Source of the DNA: Phytohabitans sp037414955
Lineage (GTDB): Bacteria; Actinomycetota; Actinomycetes; Mycobacteriales; Micromonosporaceae
Assembly: GCA_037414955.1 (NCBI GenBank)
Contig: JBBEWH010000014.1
Location: forward strand, 1 to 64,000
Direction: 5' to 3'
Length of the DNA: 64,000 nt
The position numbers were made by a program, and so were the translations under genes. Under the pieces are notes generated by a model that was not told the origin of the DNA, did no database searches, and worked only from the letters and a program-made list of their open reading frames with translations. Shown one piece after another: positions 19,577-27,258 of the stretch. The number at the start of each line of letters is the position of its first letter. Within the stretch, counting starts at the first letter, position 1.

Positions 19577-20458
19577 TCAAATAAGCCTTTCTCGAAGAAC
19601 ATCAGCAGTAGGAAATGTCGTGTCCTGGCAGGACAGGACCAGCCCTGCGGAGGCGCCCGGGGCCAGTGCCGCTTCCCGCAGCCGGTCAAACGCCTGCAGG
19701 TGGGCGGTCGCGGCGCCGTTCTCCATCAGCAGCCGTCCGCCCAGGTACTCCACGTGCGCCACCAGCGCCGGATACGGCTGGGACAAAGCGAAGACGCAGT
19801 AACCGCCACACACGTGCGGTGGCCGCGCGACACCGGCAGGCAGGATCCGAACCTGTACGTTGGTCATCTGGGAGACCGCGGCCAGATGGTCGAGCTGCTC
19901 GGCCCAGACCCGCTGGTCACAGACCGGGTGACGCAGCACGCACTCGTCCAGCACGACCTCCAGCCGCACCGGATCCGGCCGGCGCAACACCTGCTGCCGT
20001 CGCGCCGCCAGCGCTACCCGGGCGTCGACCTGCTCCTGTATCGCCCGCTCGCCCAACACAGCACGGGCCACCAGGTCGGCGTATCCGCTGGCGTGCAGCA
20101 GGTCGGGCAGACCACTCGGGGCGTAGCAGTGGATCGTGGTGGCCTCCGACTCCAGCCACAGCAGGTCCGCGAACGACTCATCGGGCACCGCGCCGTCGAA
20201 GTCCATCTCGGACCGGGACCGCCACACCGCCTCCGCCAGTCGGAACAGCCGCTCCTGCTCGTCACGGTCATGCACGCGGTACACATCCAGCAGGATGGCG
20301 ACCTGATGCCGTGGCATCGACCACTCACCGCGCTCGAACCGGCCGAGCAGGGCGAAGTCCACACCGACGTACGCGGCCACATGCTTGATCGTCAAGCCGT
20401 TCTCGTCCCGCAGCTGCCGCATCAGCCGGCCCAGCACCCGCGCCCGAAACGACACCAC
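19577..20458 (-). CDS. XRE-DUF5753 regulator (third of three)
   Basis: 293 residues from GTG 20458, with AGGGA about seven bases upstream; the longer frame is rejected because its extra 112 residues look random. The HTH is LGRLMRQLRDENGLTIKHVA, AYVGVDFALLGRFERGEWSM. The DUF5753 body has ILLDVYRVHDRDEQERLFRL, ATTIHCYAPSGLPDLLHASG, LEVVLDECVLRHPVCDQRVW and AHVEYLGGRLLMENGAATAH. It heads the operon of tandem paralogues. The intergenic region to its right contains a 17-bp palindrome that could be an operator. Confidence 0.85.
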   Translation of the reverse strand: MVSFRARVLGRLMRQLRDENGLTIKHVAAYVGVDFALLGRFERGEWSMPRHQVAILLDVYRVHDRDEQERLFRLAEAVWRSRSEMDFDGAVPDESFADLLWLESEATTIHCYAPSGLPDLLHASGYADLVARAVLGERAIQEQVDARVALAARRQQVLRRPDPVRLEVVLDECVLRHPVCDQRVWAEQLDHLAAVSQMTNVQVRILPAGVARPPHVCGGYCVFALSQPYPALVAHVEYLGGRLLMENGAATAHLQAFDRLREAALAPGASAGLVLSCQDTTFPTADVLRERLI

Positions 20459-21163
20459 GACCGGATCCCTAGCCACGACCACAAACCTCGCCCTCGCGCC
20501 ACATGGACGGACGATCAGCAGATGCGGTGGGCGCGCCGCCGCCCGCAGAGAAGAGCGACGGCGCACCCACCCGAAGGGACCTGGGCACCAGCACACGGAA
20601 GAATCCCGCGCCAAGGCCCTTCGAGAGCAAAGACCACACACTGCCGTGCGGCACGCCCGCACGGGGGACTCGAGCGATCGGGTCACTCCCCCGTTGGGTT
20701 GTCTGCGCCACGACAGCTCCATTCGTTCTTGGCGACCCGGCCGGGCGGAGACGATGTCACGCCCGGCCGGGGGCTCACATATTCGGCTGATCACAAGGGC
20801 AGGGATCAGCCAACCGTCGACGTATGGCGTTTTGGTGGTGCGGCGCCCGCCGACGCGTCTAACCCTGGCCGATCAGCAGCGATTGCTGGCAGCCCAGAAT
20901 TGGGGGTCCATGATGGACCCTGCCGCTTAAGGCTTGTGCATTTACCAACACGGTCGACAGCGCCCCTTGTCAAGGCCCTCGCGAAGCATCAGCCCATGCC
21001 TCCCATACGCGAAGCCGCGAGACGTCCCACGGAATTTGGGCGTTTCACTCGCCGCATCTGTGTTCAGATCCTCGCTGTGCTGAATCAAATCTCTCGGCAC
21101 GGACCGGCCGTGCCGTAGCTTTAGTCTTGAGCACAGTCAGGTTTGGCAGGAAGGTGACAACTG
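20459..21163. other. divergent intergenic region
   Basis: About 700 bases between the leftward DUF5753 operon and the rightward SLOG gene. No coding frame is convincing on either strand. It must hold two divergent promoters. The only distinct element is the palindrome at 20904-20920. Confidence 0.4.
20904..20920. promoter_or_regulatory. 17-bp palindrome, possible operator
   Basis: GGGTCCATGATGGACCC is a perfect inverted repeat of eight bases around a single G. It lies between divergent regulator genes, about 450 bases from one start and 240 from the other. An HTH-dimer operator is plausible but unproven. Confidence 0.35.
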
Positions 21164-21628
21164 GTGACATCAGAAGTCGCGATCTCTGGTAGCCGGATGA
21201 CAGAACACCGCTCGCGAGAGGGCTACGAAGATCTGTTCGCCGAGTTCCTCGCGCCCTTTGCCAACCGAAGCGGTGCTCGGATCTTCGTCGGTGGCGCGAA
21301 GGGCATCGACTCACTAGTGCTGACCTGGCTAGCCCAGCACACGTCAGCAGCCATCGTCGTGGCCGTACCGGGCACGGTTTCTGGCCAGCCGGCGGAGGCG
21401 CAGGCGGCTATCCTTGAGGGCCAGCAGACCGGCCAGGTTGACGTCGTGGAGCTGGCCCATCCCGCGTTCCCGAGCGCGGCCGCGTACCACGCCCGGAACA
21501 GGTGGATGGTGGATCGCAGCCGGCTCCTCATAGCCTTTCCACACGGCGATGACCCGCGAAGCGGCACCTGGTACACGATTGGCTATGTTGCCGAGCAGGG
21601 AAAGCCGCGCCTCATCGTCCCGATCTAA
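21164..21628 (+). CDS. SLOG/DUF2493-like Rossmann protein
   Basis: 154 residues from GTG 21164, with AGGAAGG nine bases upstream. The fold signature is beta-VAISGSRMTEH at the start, then RIFVGGAKGIDSLVLTWLAQ (residues about 39-58), then AIVVAVPG, then YHARNRWMVDRSRLLIAFPH, then GTWYTIGYVAEQGKPRLIVP. The GGAxGID...RN...D...AF pattern is that of the SLOG superfamily (DprA/LOG/YspA-like), whose members bind nucleotides or nucleotide-derived ligands. It is 18 bases upstream of an XRE-TPR regulator gene, so ligand sensing coupled to regulation is a reasonable guess. Confidence 0.65.
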   Translation: MTSEVAISGSRMTEHRSREGYEDLFAEFLAPFANRSGARIFVGGAKGIDSLVLTWLAQHTSAAIVVAVPGTVSGQPAEAQAAILEGQQTGQVDVVELAHPAFPSAAAYHARNRWMVDRSRLLIAFPHGDDPRSGTWYTIGYVAEQGKPRLIVPI

Positions 21629-21646
21629 CCGCAAGAGGGCGAGCTG

Positions 21647-22942
21647 ATGGACCGCCAAGAAGGTAAGCGGCAACTGCGCCGCCTCCGCGAACGTCGTGGC
21701 TGGTCCTGGGCTGATGAAGCTCGGGCCATCAAGGCCATGGCTCGTCGCCTGTCCCTGGATTGGTTGACCGATGTAGCGGTGTCCAGCATCCGGCGGACGA
21801 TCGCTCGCTGGGAAAGTGACCGCACGACCTCACCGGCGCCCGACGAACGCTACCAACGAATCTTGCACCTGTACGCCGAACGTGACGGCGTCATCGATAT
21901 CGGCCCAGGGTCAGACTTCCTGGAGCTGCTCGAGGCGTTCAGATCCCTGGGCGTGCCACCGGAGCGAGTCGACGATCTCCACGCCAATGTCGCCTCGTGG
22001 TCGCAATGCAAGCCCGCATTGCCCTGGCGGGTGGACCCGGCTGACATCGCACAGGGTGACCTGACCGACCTATCAGCCACTCTCGCGGCCGTCATGACCC
22101 GAGTCGGCTCAGTACCCTTTGCGCGTTCGCAAGTCGCACTCGCGCCGTACCTCGATGCCTTCCGCCACCTGGAACTGGAGGGCCTGGCGCTGCCACCCGA
22201 CGCTCACGCGCTGGCGGCGGACTGTTTCGGTGCTGCCGGGCGGCTGGCTTTCGAACTTCGCGACGACGACGCCGCCAAACAGCCCTACGCCACCGCGCTA
22301 CGACATGCCGATCAGGCACCAGACAAGTGGCTCGTCGCCACTGTGCGGACCAGCCTCGCCATGATCACGATGCACCGGGGCGGCGACCTGGCGGCCACGG
22401 AGCAAATCGCCAACGCCGCCGTACGCGCGGCCCAAGACACGTCCAGCATGGCAGCGCGCGCACGAGCCGCCGCTGTCCAAGCTGAGGTAGCGGCACGACG
22501 CAATCATCACCGCCCAGCCCGATCGGCCCTCGCGCTAGCCGAGCACTACACGGCCAAGGTTGCGCCGGACGACCCCGCCGGCATGGCCTTCGACTCGGCC
22601 AGACTCGCCGGCTTCATCGGCCTCCACCACCTTCTAACAGGCGCTGGCGCGGCCGCAACAGTCGACCTCGAACGCGCCGCCAGAGGAATCACCGAAGACA
22701 CCAACCCCATTCAACGCTCCATCATCATCGCTGACCTGGCCCACGCACACCTCGCGCAGCCCAAGCCGGAACCCCAAGCAGCCGTGCAGGCGCTTCATGA
22801 GTGCGCCGCGATCGTCGGCCGTACCCGCGGACGGGTCGCAACAGGACGGATCCGACGCGTCCGCCGCCTCCTGCGCCTCTGGTCCGGTGAACGCTTCCTG
22901 GCGGATCTGGACGATCACGTGTACGCGACGCTCCTTGACTGA
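21647..22942 (+). CDS. HTH-TPR regulator paired with the SLOG protein
   Basis: 431 residues from ATG 21647, with GAGGG upstream. The N-terminal 75 residues form an HTH (GKRQLRRLRERRGWSWADEA, VSSIRRTIARWESDRTTSPA). The rest is helical and TPR-like (LAADCFGAAGRLAFELRDDD, AARARAAAVQAEVAARRNHH, RSIIIADLAHAHLAQPKPEP), ending in a short basic segment (GRIRRVRRLLRLW). This architecture is common among actinomycete regulators that read peptide or protein signals. It probably forms an operon with the SLOG gene. Confidence 0.75.
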   Translation: MDRQEGKRQLRRLRERRGWSWADEARAIKAMARRLSLDWLTDVAVSSIRRTIARWESDRTTSPAPDERYQRILHLYAERDGVIDIGPGSDFLELLEAFRSLGVPPERVDDLHANVASWSQCKPALPWRVDPADIAQGDLTDLSATLAAVMTRVGSVPFARSQVALAPYLDAFRHLELEGLALPPDAHALAADCFGAAGRLAFELRDDDAAKQPYATALRHADQAPDKWLVATVRTSLAMITMHRGGDLAATEQIANAAVRAAQDTSSMAARARAAAVQAEVAARRNHHRPARSALALAEHYTAKVAPDDPAGMAFDSARLAGFIGLHHLLTGAGAAATVDLERAARGITEDTNPIQRSIIIADLAHAHLAQPKPEPQAAVQALHECAAIVGRTRGRVATGRIRRVRRLLRLWSGERFLADLDDHVYATLLD

Positions 22943-22978
22943 GTTCGCCCTACCGCAAATTGAGTTCGCCCTACCGCA
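22940..22978. repeat. two direct copies of an 18-bp unit
   Basis: TGAGTTCGCCCTACCGCA occurs at 22940-22957 and again at 22961-22978, separated by three bases. The first copy contains the TGA of the upstream regulator gene. It could be a local slippage duplication or a protein-binding tandem. Confidence 0.6.
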
Positions 22979-23077
22979 CCCTGGCACTACTACATGCTCG
23001 ATGGAATCGGACTGAACCGGCTCCTGCAGGCGCTCGGGCACCGGCCGCTCGGATCGCCATGGTTCCACTCCGCAGAG

Positions 23078-23659
23078 CTATACGGAGTCCTCCGTCGGTT
23101 TCCCGCGGCCGGCTGCCAGGCGCTCGCGCACCCGTGCGAGCTCCCGCAACAGGTCGTCCCACGGAAAGAGGGCCGCCGCCGGTGCCCCCATGTTAGGCGT
23201 CGGCATGGGGTACCTGTCGGGGTCGAAAAGCAGTGTCACGCCCCAGCTTCGAAGATCACGGACCGATGCCTGGAAAGCGGGATGCTTCGCCAACGCGACG
23301 TTCGGGGTGGGTACAGCCACGATCGGTAGCCCGAGGCCGATCGCCTCGTTGAGGATGCCCAGGGCCAGGGTGTCGCTGCTTCCCCGAGCCAGCTTGTTGA
23401 TCGTGTTGAAGGTGGCCGGCGCGACAGTGATGGCGTCGGCGGGTGGCAGTACGTCAGGTTCGTCCGGCTGCTTGTAGTCGTATCGGACGGCATGCCCGGT
23501 GATCTTCACCAGCTCGTCGGCGTCGATGAACTTGCGGGCGGAGGGCGTCACGATGACGCACACATCCCATCCGTCCGCCTGAAGTTTGGGTATGGCGCGC
23601 GGAAGGTCACCTGCCGGCCTGCCGCCACAGGCGACAACGTAGAGCACTGGTTTGGGCAC
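23078..23659 (-). CDS. flavoprotein of the HFCD (PPC decarboxylase-like) family
   Basis: 193 residues from GTG 23659. The sequence KPVLYVVACGGRPAGDLPRA, WDVCVIVTPSARKFID, then PPADAITVAPATFNTINKLA, ARGSSDTLALGILNEAIGLG and LPIVAVPTPNVALAKHPAFQ follows the homo-oligomeric flavin-containing Cys decarboxylase family. The PATxNTxxKxAxGxxD motif binds FMN, and the protein ends in a helical tail. Family members include CoaC, the lantibiotic enzyme EpiD and UbiX-like prenyltransferases; stand-alone actinomycete copies of this kind have no established substrate. No precursor peptide gene is visible nearby. Its own neighbours are on the other strand. Confidence 0.75.
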   Translation of the reverse strand: MPKPVLYVVACGGRPAGDLPRAIPKLQADGWDVCVIVTPSARKFIDADELVKITGHAVRYDYKQPDEPDVLPPADAITVAPATFNTINKLARGSSDTLALGILNEAIGLGLPIVAVPTPNVALAKHPAFQASVRDLRSWGVTLLFDPDRYPMPTPNMGAPAAALFPWDDLLRELARVRERLAAGRGKPTEDSV

Positions 23660-23841
23660 GACACCATCATGACCCACGACCCGGGCCCGTATTTGACCTT
23701 GGCTGCGCCCGCATGTGCTGGCAGACCGGCACCCAATGGCAGCTCGCGCGCATCCGGCACCCCTAGTGCCGCCACCATTCGTGATCATGGTTGGGGCTGA
23801 GAGCGAGACGTCGTTGTAATGGGCTGTTCGACTGAGGGCCG

Positions 23842-24870
23842 ATGGCCTCGACGCCATGTATGCGCTGGACAAAGGCGCACCGCGGCCCCGAGGACGATCC
23901 AGTGACGCTCGCGCTGTACGCGCTGGACTCGCTCGCCGACGAGATGCGGGCCGCGCTGCGCTGGTCCGCCACTGGTGGCAGCGCGCGTGGTGGCCTGCGC
24001 CGGGCCAGTGGCCTGGACCAGTGGTGGCGCGAGCGGGGTATGGCCAGCGAGGGACGGCTGTGGCTGTTCCGGCTGTACGGGCGGATCGCCGAACCGGCGA
24101 GCTGATCTCCGAGGCTGAGTTCGCGGCGGCGTACCACATGCACTCGCTGTATGCCGGCGCGGACGGTGAGGTGGCCGAGGAGCTGCGGTTTTCGCAGCGG
24201 GCCGAGGCCGCGGCGCGAGAGGCCGGCGACGTCGGGCTGCTCGCCCGGTGCTCAGCGGGCGGGGTGGCTCGCTGGTCGACATGGGCCAGTTCGACGACGC
24301 CGAGCGGCTCTGCCGCGAGGTGATCGCTTGGGCCGGGACGAGCGGCGTGGCAGGTGACGCGCTGCTGGCCGTGTACGCCCTGGCCGAGCTGCTGTGGCGG
24401 CGCGGCGCGCTGGACCAGGCCGCCGAGGTGCTGGCCTCCGCCCGGCCGCTGGAGTCCGCGCCTGGCCGAGCGGGGACGCCGCAGCGTCGACTTCCTGCTC
24501 GGCATGGTCGCGCTCGGCCGCCGTGACCTGGTCGACGCCCACGATCACCTAATGGTGGCGCTGCGGTTCCGGATGGCGCACGGGTTCCACAGCAGGGCCT
24601 GCGACACGACCTGCACGTTCGCGGTGCGCTGCGGGCTCGACGGCGATGCGGTGACCGCGGCCCCCTCTTCGGGGCGGCCCAGGCCACCCGGTCCGCGCTG
24701 CGCAGCACGCCGGGCCGTTTCGGTGCCTCCTGGGCCGGAGCAGCAGACCGCGGTGCGCGCCAGGCTCGGCGACTCAGCCTTCGACGCACGAGCATCGAAG
24801 ATCACCAAACTGCTCGGGGGGTGGACCGAAGACCGCCTTCGCGAGGAGATCGACAAGCTCACCAAGACCC
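23842..24870 (+). pseudogene. decayed TPR-type regulator gene (C-terminal part)
   Basis: Successive frames give one continuous helical protein. The pieces are LALYALDSLADEMRAALRWS with GLDQWWRERGMASEGRLWLF; then LISEAEFAAAYHMHSLYAGA with EELRFSQRAEAAAREAGDVG; then GGSLVDMGQFDDAERLCREV with LLAVYALAELLWRRGALDQA; then SVDFLLGMVALGRRDLVDAH with DHLMVALRFRMAHGFHSRAC; then ATRSALRSTPGRFGAS and EQQTAVRARLGDSAFDA. The last motif is typical of the C terminus of actinomycete LuxR/ATPase-TPR regulators. At least three frame changes and a missing N-terminal ATPase show it is a relic. The 3' limit is uncertain because a short TM-encoding stretch follows. Confidence 0.65.
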
Positions 24871-25002
24871 ACGGGGAACAGGGGACGCCTACGGAAATCG
24901 GGCAACCGGATTGTGCTCTTCACGTTCATTGCCGGTGCCGTGATCGGTATCGCAGGCAACGTGTTGGTAGCGGCCTTGATGAGCTGAGGTACCCTGCCCA
25001 AC

Positions 25003-25353
25003 ATGGACTCTCGCCTGATCCCGGCCGGCGCAGTGCTGGCAGGCGGGAGCGTGCTCTTCGCTGGCTTGATCTCTCTGGCTCCGGACAACCCGCCATGGGT
25101 TGTCGTGTTGACCATCGCCGCTGCCGCTCTGGCTGGCTGGGCATGGATGATTGCCGCGCGGACTCAAAGCCCTTCTTCAAAAAAAGCTCCTCACATGATC
25201 GTTCGCCCTTATCTAAATGGTCGAATGACACTCGAAGGACCTCTAACTGCCCATTGTGGAAACCACTTGGCCCATCGGGTCGGTGCGTCCGATGTCGGTG
25301 CACCATTATGGAGTGCTCCTACCTCGGCGCGTAGGAATACCTTCGAGGCATAG
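25003..25353 (+). CDS. possible small membrane protein
   Basis: The first 50 residues (MDSRLIPAGAVLAGGSVLFA, GLISLAP, then VVVLTIAAAALAGWAWMI) form two good transmembrane helices. The following 65 residues look random, so the real gene may have been shorter or frameshifted near residue 55. Only a weak GAGG lies upstream. Unknown function. Confidence 0.4.
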   Translation: MDSRLIPAGAVLAGGSVLFAGLISLAPDNPPWVVVLTIAAAALAGWAWMIAARTQSPSSKKAPHMIVRPYLNGRMTLEGPLTAHCGNHLAHRVGASDVGAPLWSAPTSARRNTFEA

Positions 25354-25357
25354 GTAT

Positions 25358-25765
25358 ATGCGGCCCTCCACAGGTGTTGCCAGCGCGAATGGGACGCGGT
25401 ACGACGTTCCCTCTGCTGCGCCGGGCACCAATTCCATACCGGCCGGGGTCGCCCCGCGCGACCTGCTGGCCTGCCGTCTCGCCGACGCGCTCTACCGCTC
25501 AGGCAACCCGACCGGCGCCGCCCAGGTCGCGACCGCTGCGCTGCAGTACGTCGCTCACCCGGACTACCTCGACGACCTGCACTGGATAGTTGCGCAGAGC
25601 CAGACCGTCGAAGGCCGCGCCGAGGAGGCCCTGGCAGGGCTGAGCATGCTCTGGAGTCTCGACGCCAACCGGCGGCGCGGCGCGGCCCTCCGGTCCTCAC
25701 GCGGAACCGCCGGCTCCTGCTCCTTGAACAGCGCCAGCGCCCCGGCCGCAGTGGGCACCCCGTAG
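25358..25765 (+). pseudogene. fragment of a TPR regulator
   Basis: Residues such as VAPRDLLACRLADALYRSGN, PTGAAQVATAALQYVAHPDY and LDDLHWIVAQSQTVEGRAEE are a convincing TPR-like stretch of the kind found in actinomycete ATPase/TPR regulators. The frame has no proper N terminus and loses sense after about 25670. It may belong with the decayed gene at 23.8-24.9 kb. Confidence 0.45.
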
Positions 25766-25770
25766 CGTCC

Positions 25771-26052
25771 TCACCGGCCAGCCGGCTCAGGTCGCGGCCG
25801 GTGATGGCCGTGCTCGACGTAGAAGCGACCGGCAGCGGTCAGTTCGGCTCGCCAGACACCGCCCTTGCGGCTGACCACAACCAGACGCCGGTTCTGCAGA
25901 GCGATCGCGACGGTCTTGTTGGTGAACCCCTCCATGACCCCGTTCGGGCAACCATCCGCGATCCACCGCAAGACCATCTCCTGCCGCGGGTTGAGCGGAC
26001 CGCAGAGATCGACGTGAACCTCCCCAGCCGTAGCCCGTTTTCTGGACAGCAC
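25771..26052 (-). CDS. small winged-helix-like conserved protein
   Basis: 93 residues. The core LNPRQEMVLRWIADGCPNGV, MEGFTNKTVAIALQNRRLVV, VSRKGGVWRAELTAAGRFYV, EHG is a compact three-helix plus beta-hairpin domain. I recognise it as a recurrent small domain in actinobacteria that looks like a winged helix, with the closing hairpin followed by helix TxAGRxYxxHG. In longer relatives it precedes other domains; here the sequence ends about 15 residues after it, so this copy may be truncated. Start uncertain (26052 or a few codons inside). Function unknown, possibly DNA binding. Confidence 0.55.
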   Translation of the reverse strand: MLSRKRATAGEVHVDLCGPLNPRQEMVLRWIADGCPNGVMEGFTNKTVAIALQNRRLVVVSRKGGVWRAELTAAGRFYVEHGHHRPRPEPAGR

Positions 26053-26455
26053 AACGGCCAGCGCACCGCACGAGTGACGCGACGGGGCGCGCCAAACGGT
26101 CTGATTCGCCGACAGCCTCGCCCTGACGCGCCGACATCACACGATCGGGTTGGCCGTCGTCAACGTGGCCGTCGGCCGGACCCACGACGCCGTCACCTAC
26201 GCCATGGCCGACCAGCAGACGCCCAGCGGCTACTACAAACTCGACCGCAAGCTCGGCGTCGTCGCCCGCCAGAGCAGCGAGATCGGCTGCTGCGCCGCCG
26301 GGGTGACCGGGTCGGCGAGCAGGTCGCGGACGGCATACCAGCAGGCGAAGGAGGGCTGAAGTGGGGGCACTCCGGCATTGCCGCGTGGTACTGGCGGGCG
26401 ACGCGTGCTACTCATAGCATGCTAGGGTTCTCGTGTGAAGCACACGAGGGAAGCA
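26053..26455. other. region without a clear gene
   Basis: About 400 bases. Short frames exist on both strands (for example ACWYAVRDLLADPVTPAAQQ, minus strand, near 26300) but neither is recognisable. It may be gene debris, and it precedes the methyltransferase operon, whose promoter probably lies near 26400. Confidence 0.35.
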
Positions 26456-26863
26456 ATGGTCAACATAGCCATCAGCGCGACCGCGGCTTTCAAGATCGAT
26501 CTTCTGGCGCGGGCCTGGAACATGACCGACGCAGAGACCGTGGATCGACTCTTGGCCGAATTCGAGTCGCGCCCACGCCGGTCATCCCAGGCCGAGCACA
26601 GCGGAGAAACCCCAAACATGGTGGCGGTCCACGCCAGCTACCAGGGCGTCGCCGTGCGAGGACGCTATGACTCGCTGCCCGGCTCGCTGGAAATCATCGA
26701 TGGCCCCGGTGCCGGGCGGGTATTTAGAACGCCCAGTGCCGCGGCCATCGCGGTGGTGTCCGCCGTAAACCCGTCGGTCAATCCGAACCGCAACGGCTGG
26801 AACTTCTGGGTGATCACCGCTACCGGCGAGCGACTCCAGCGCCTGCGCCCTACCGGGCGGTAA
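26456..26863 (+). CDS. small protein with RAMA/DUF4357-like C-terminal domain
   Basis: 135 residues from ATG 26456, chosen because GAGGGA lies five bases upstream; an ATG at 26435 adds seven residues. The N-terminal 45 residues (MVNIAISATAAFKIDLLARA, MTDAETVDRLLAEFES) look like a ribbon-helix-helix. The C terminus has FRTPSAAAIAVVSAVNPSVN, PNRNGWNFWVITATGERL, which matches the pattern of RAMA (restriction-enzyme adenine-methylase-associated) domains: the (S/T)PSAAA helix then NGWxFW. Such domains are found with adenine methyltransferases and are thought to read modified DNA. It lies two genes upstream of hsdM, supporting a shared role. Confidence 0.6.
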   Translation: MVNIAISATAAFKIDLLARAWNMTDAETVDRLLAEFESRPRRSSQAEHSGETPNMVAVHASYQGVAVRGRYDSLPGSLEIIDGPGAGRVFRTPSAAAIAVVSAVNPSVNPNRNGWNFWVITATGERLQRLRPTGR

Positions 26864-27045
26864 CCACTTGGCCCGGTGTGCCGGCACCGGGACCGGTCGC
26901 GGCCCCGCTCGATCCGCTGACATCGAGCGGGGTCGTCACCGCCGAAGTGAAACAGATTGGCGCGTACTATCAGTGCGCCCGGGACATATCGAGGCAGCTC
27001 CCCGTACCGTCGACCCGGACACCAACCGATTTGAAAGGATTGGGA

Positions 27046-27258
27046 ATGGCCGCCACCTGGGAAAAGATTGTCGGCGCCATCGGGGGTTGGCTCGTCGACG
27101 CCCGCCTGGTCGCAGGTGTCATACTGCTCCTGGTTTTCCTGGGCTGGGTCATTCTCAGCGAAGACCGTACCCGACATCTGGTCAGCCTGATCCGTGCGCT
27201 GCGCCAGCCCGATCGCGCTTCGAACGGCGCGCGCCGACGACGGCCAAGGGGACGCTGA
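27046..27258 (+). CDS. small single-helix membrane protein
   Basis: 70 residues from ATG 27046, with AAAGGA eight bases upstream. One transmembrane helix (LVAGVILLLVFLGWVILSE) follows an amphipathic start (MAATWEKIVGAIGGWLVD), and the tail is strongly basic (ASNGARRRRPRGR). Its TGA overlaps the ATG of hsdM by one base (TGATG), so the two are coupled. A membrane protein tied to a methyltransferase operon is unusual; its role is unknown. Confidence 0.6.
   Translation: MAATWEKIVGAIGGWLVDARLVAGVILLLVFLGWVILSEDRTRHLVSLIRALRQPDRASNGARRRRPRGR

Noticed and set aside
19700..21118. 472-codon plus-strand frame across the DUF5753 gene and the intergenic region
   Set aside because: Antisense to a well-supported gene for its first half and low-information after it.
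24895..24986. Small gene ending IVLFTFIAGAVIGIAGNVLV
   Set aside because: The hydrophobic run is real-looking, but it needs a frame change from the upstream helix (SKITKLLGGWTEDRLREEID) and has no start of its own; it was left as part of the debris near the TPR pseudogene.
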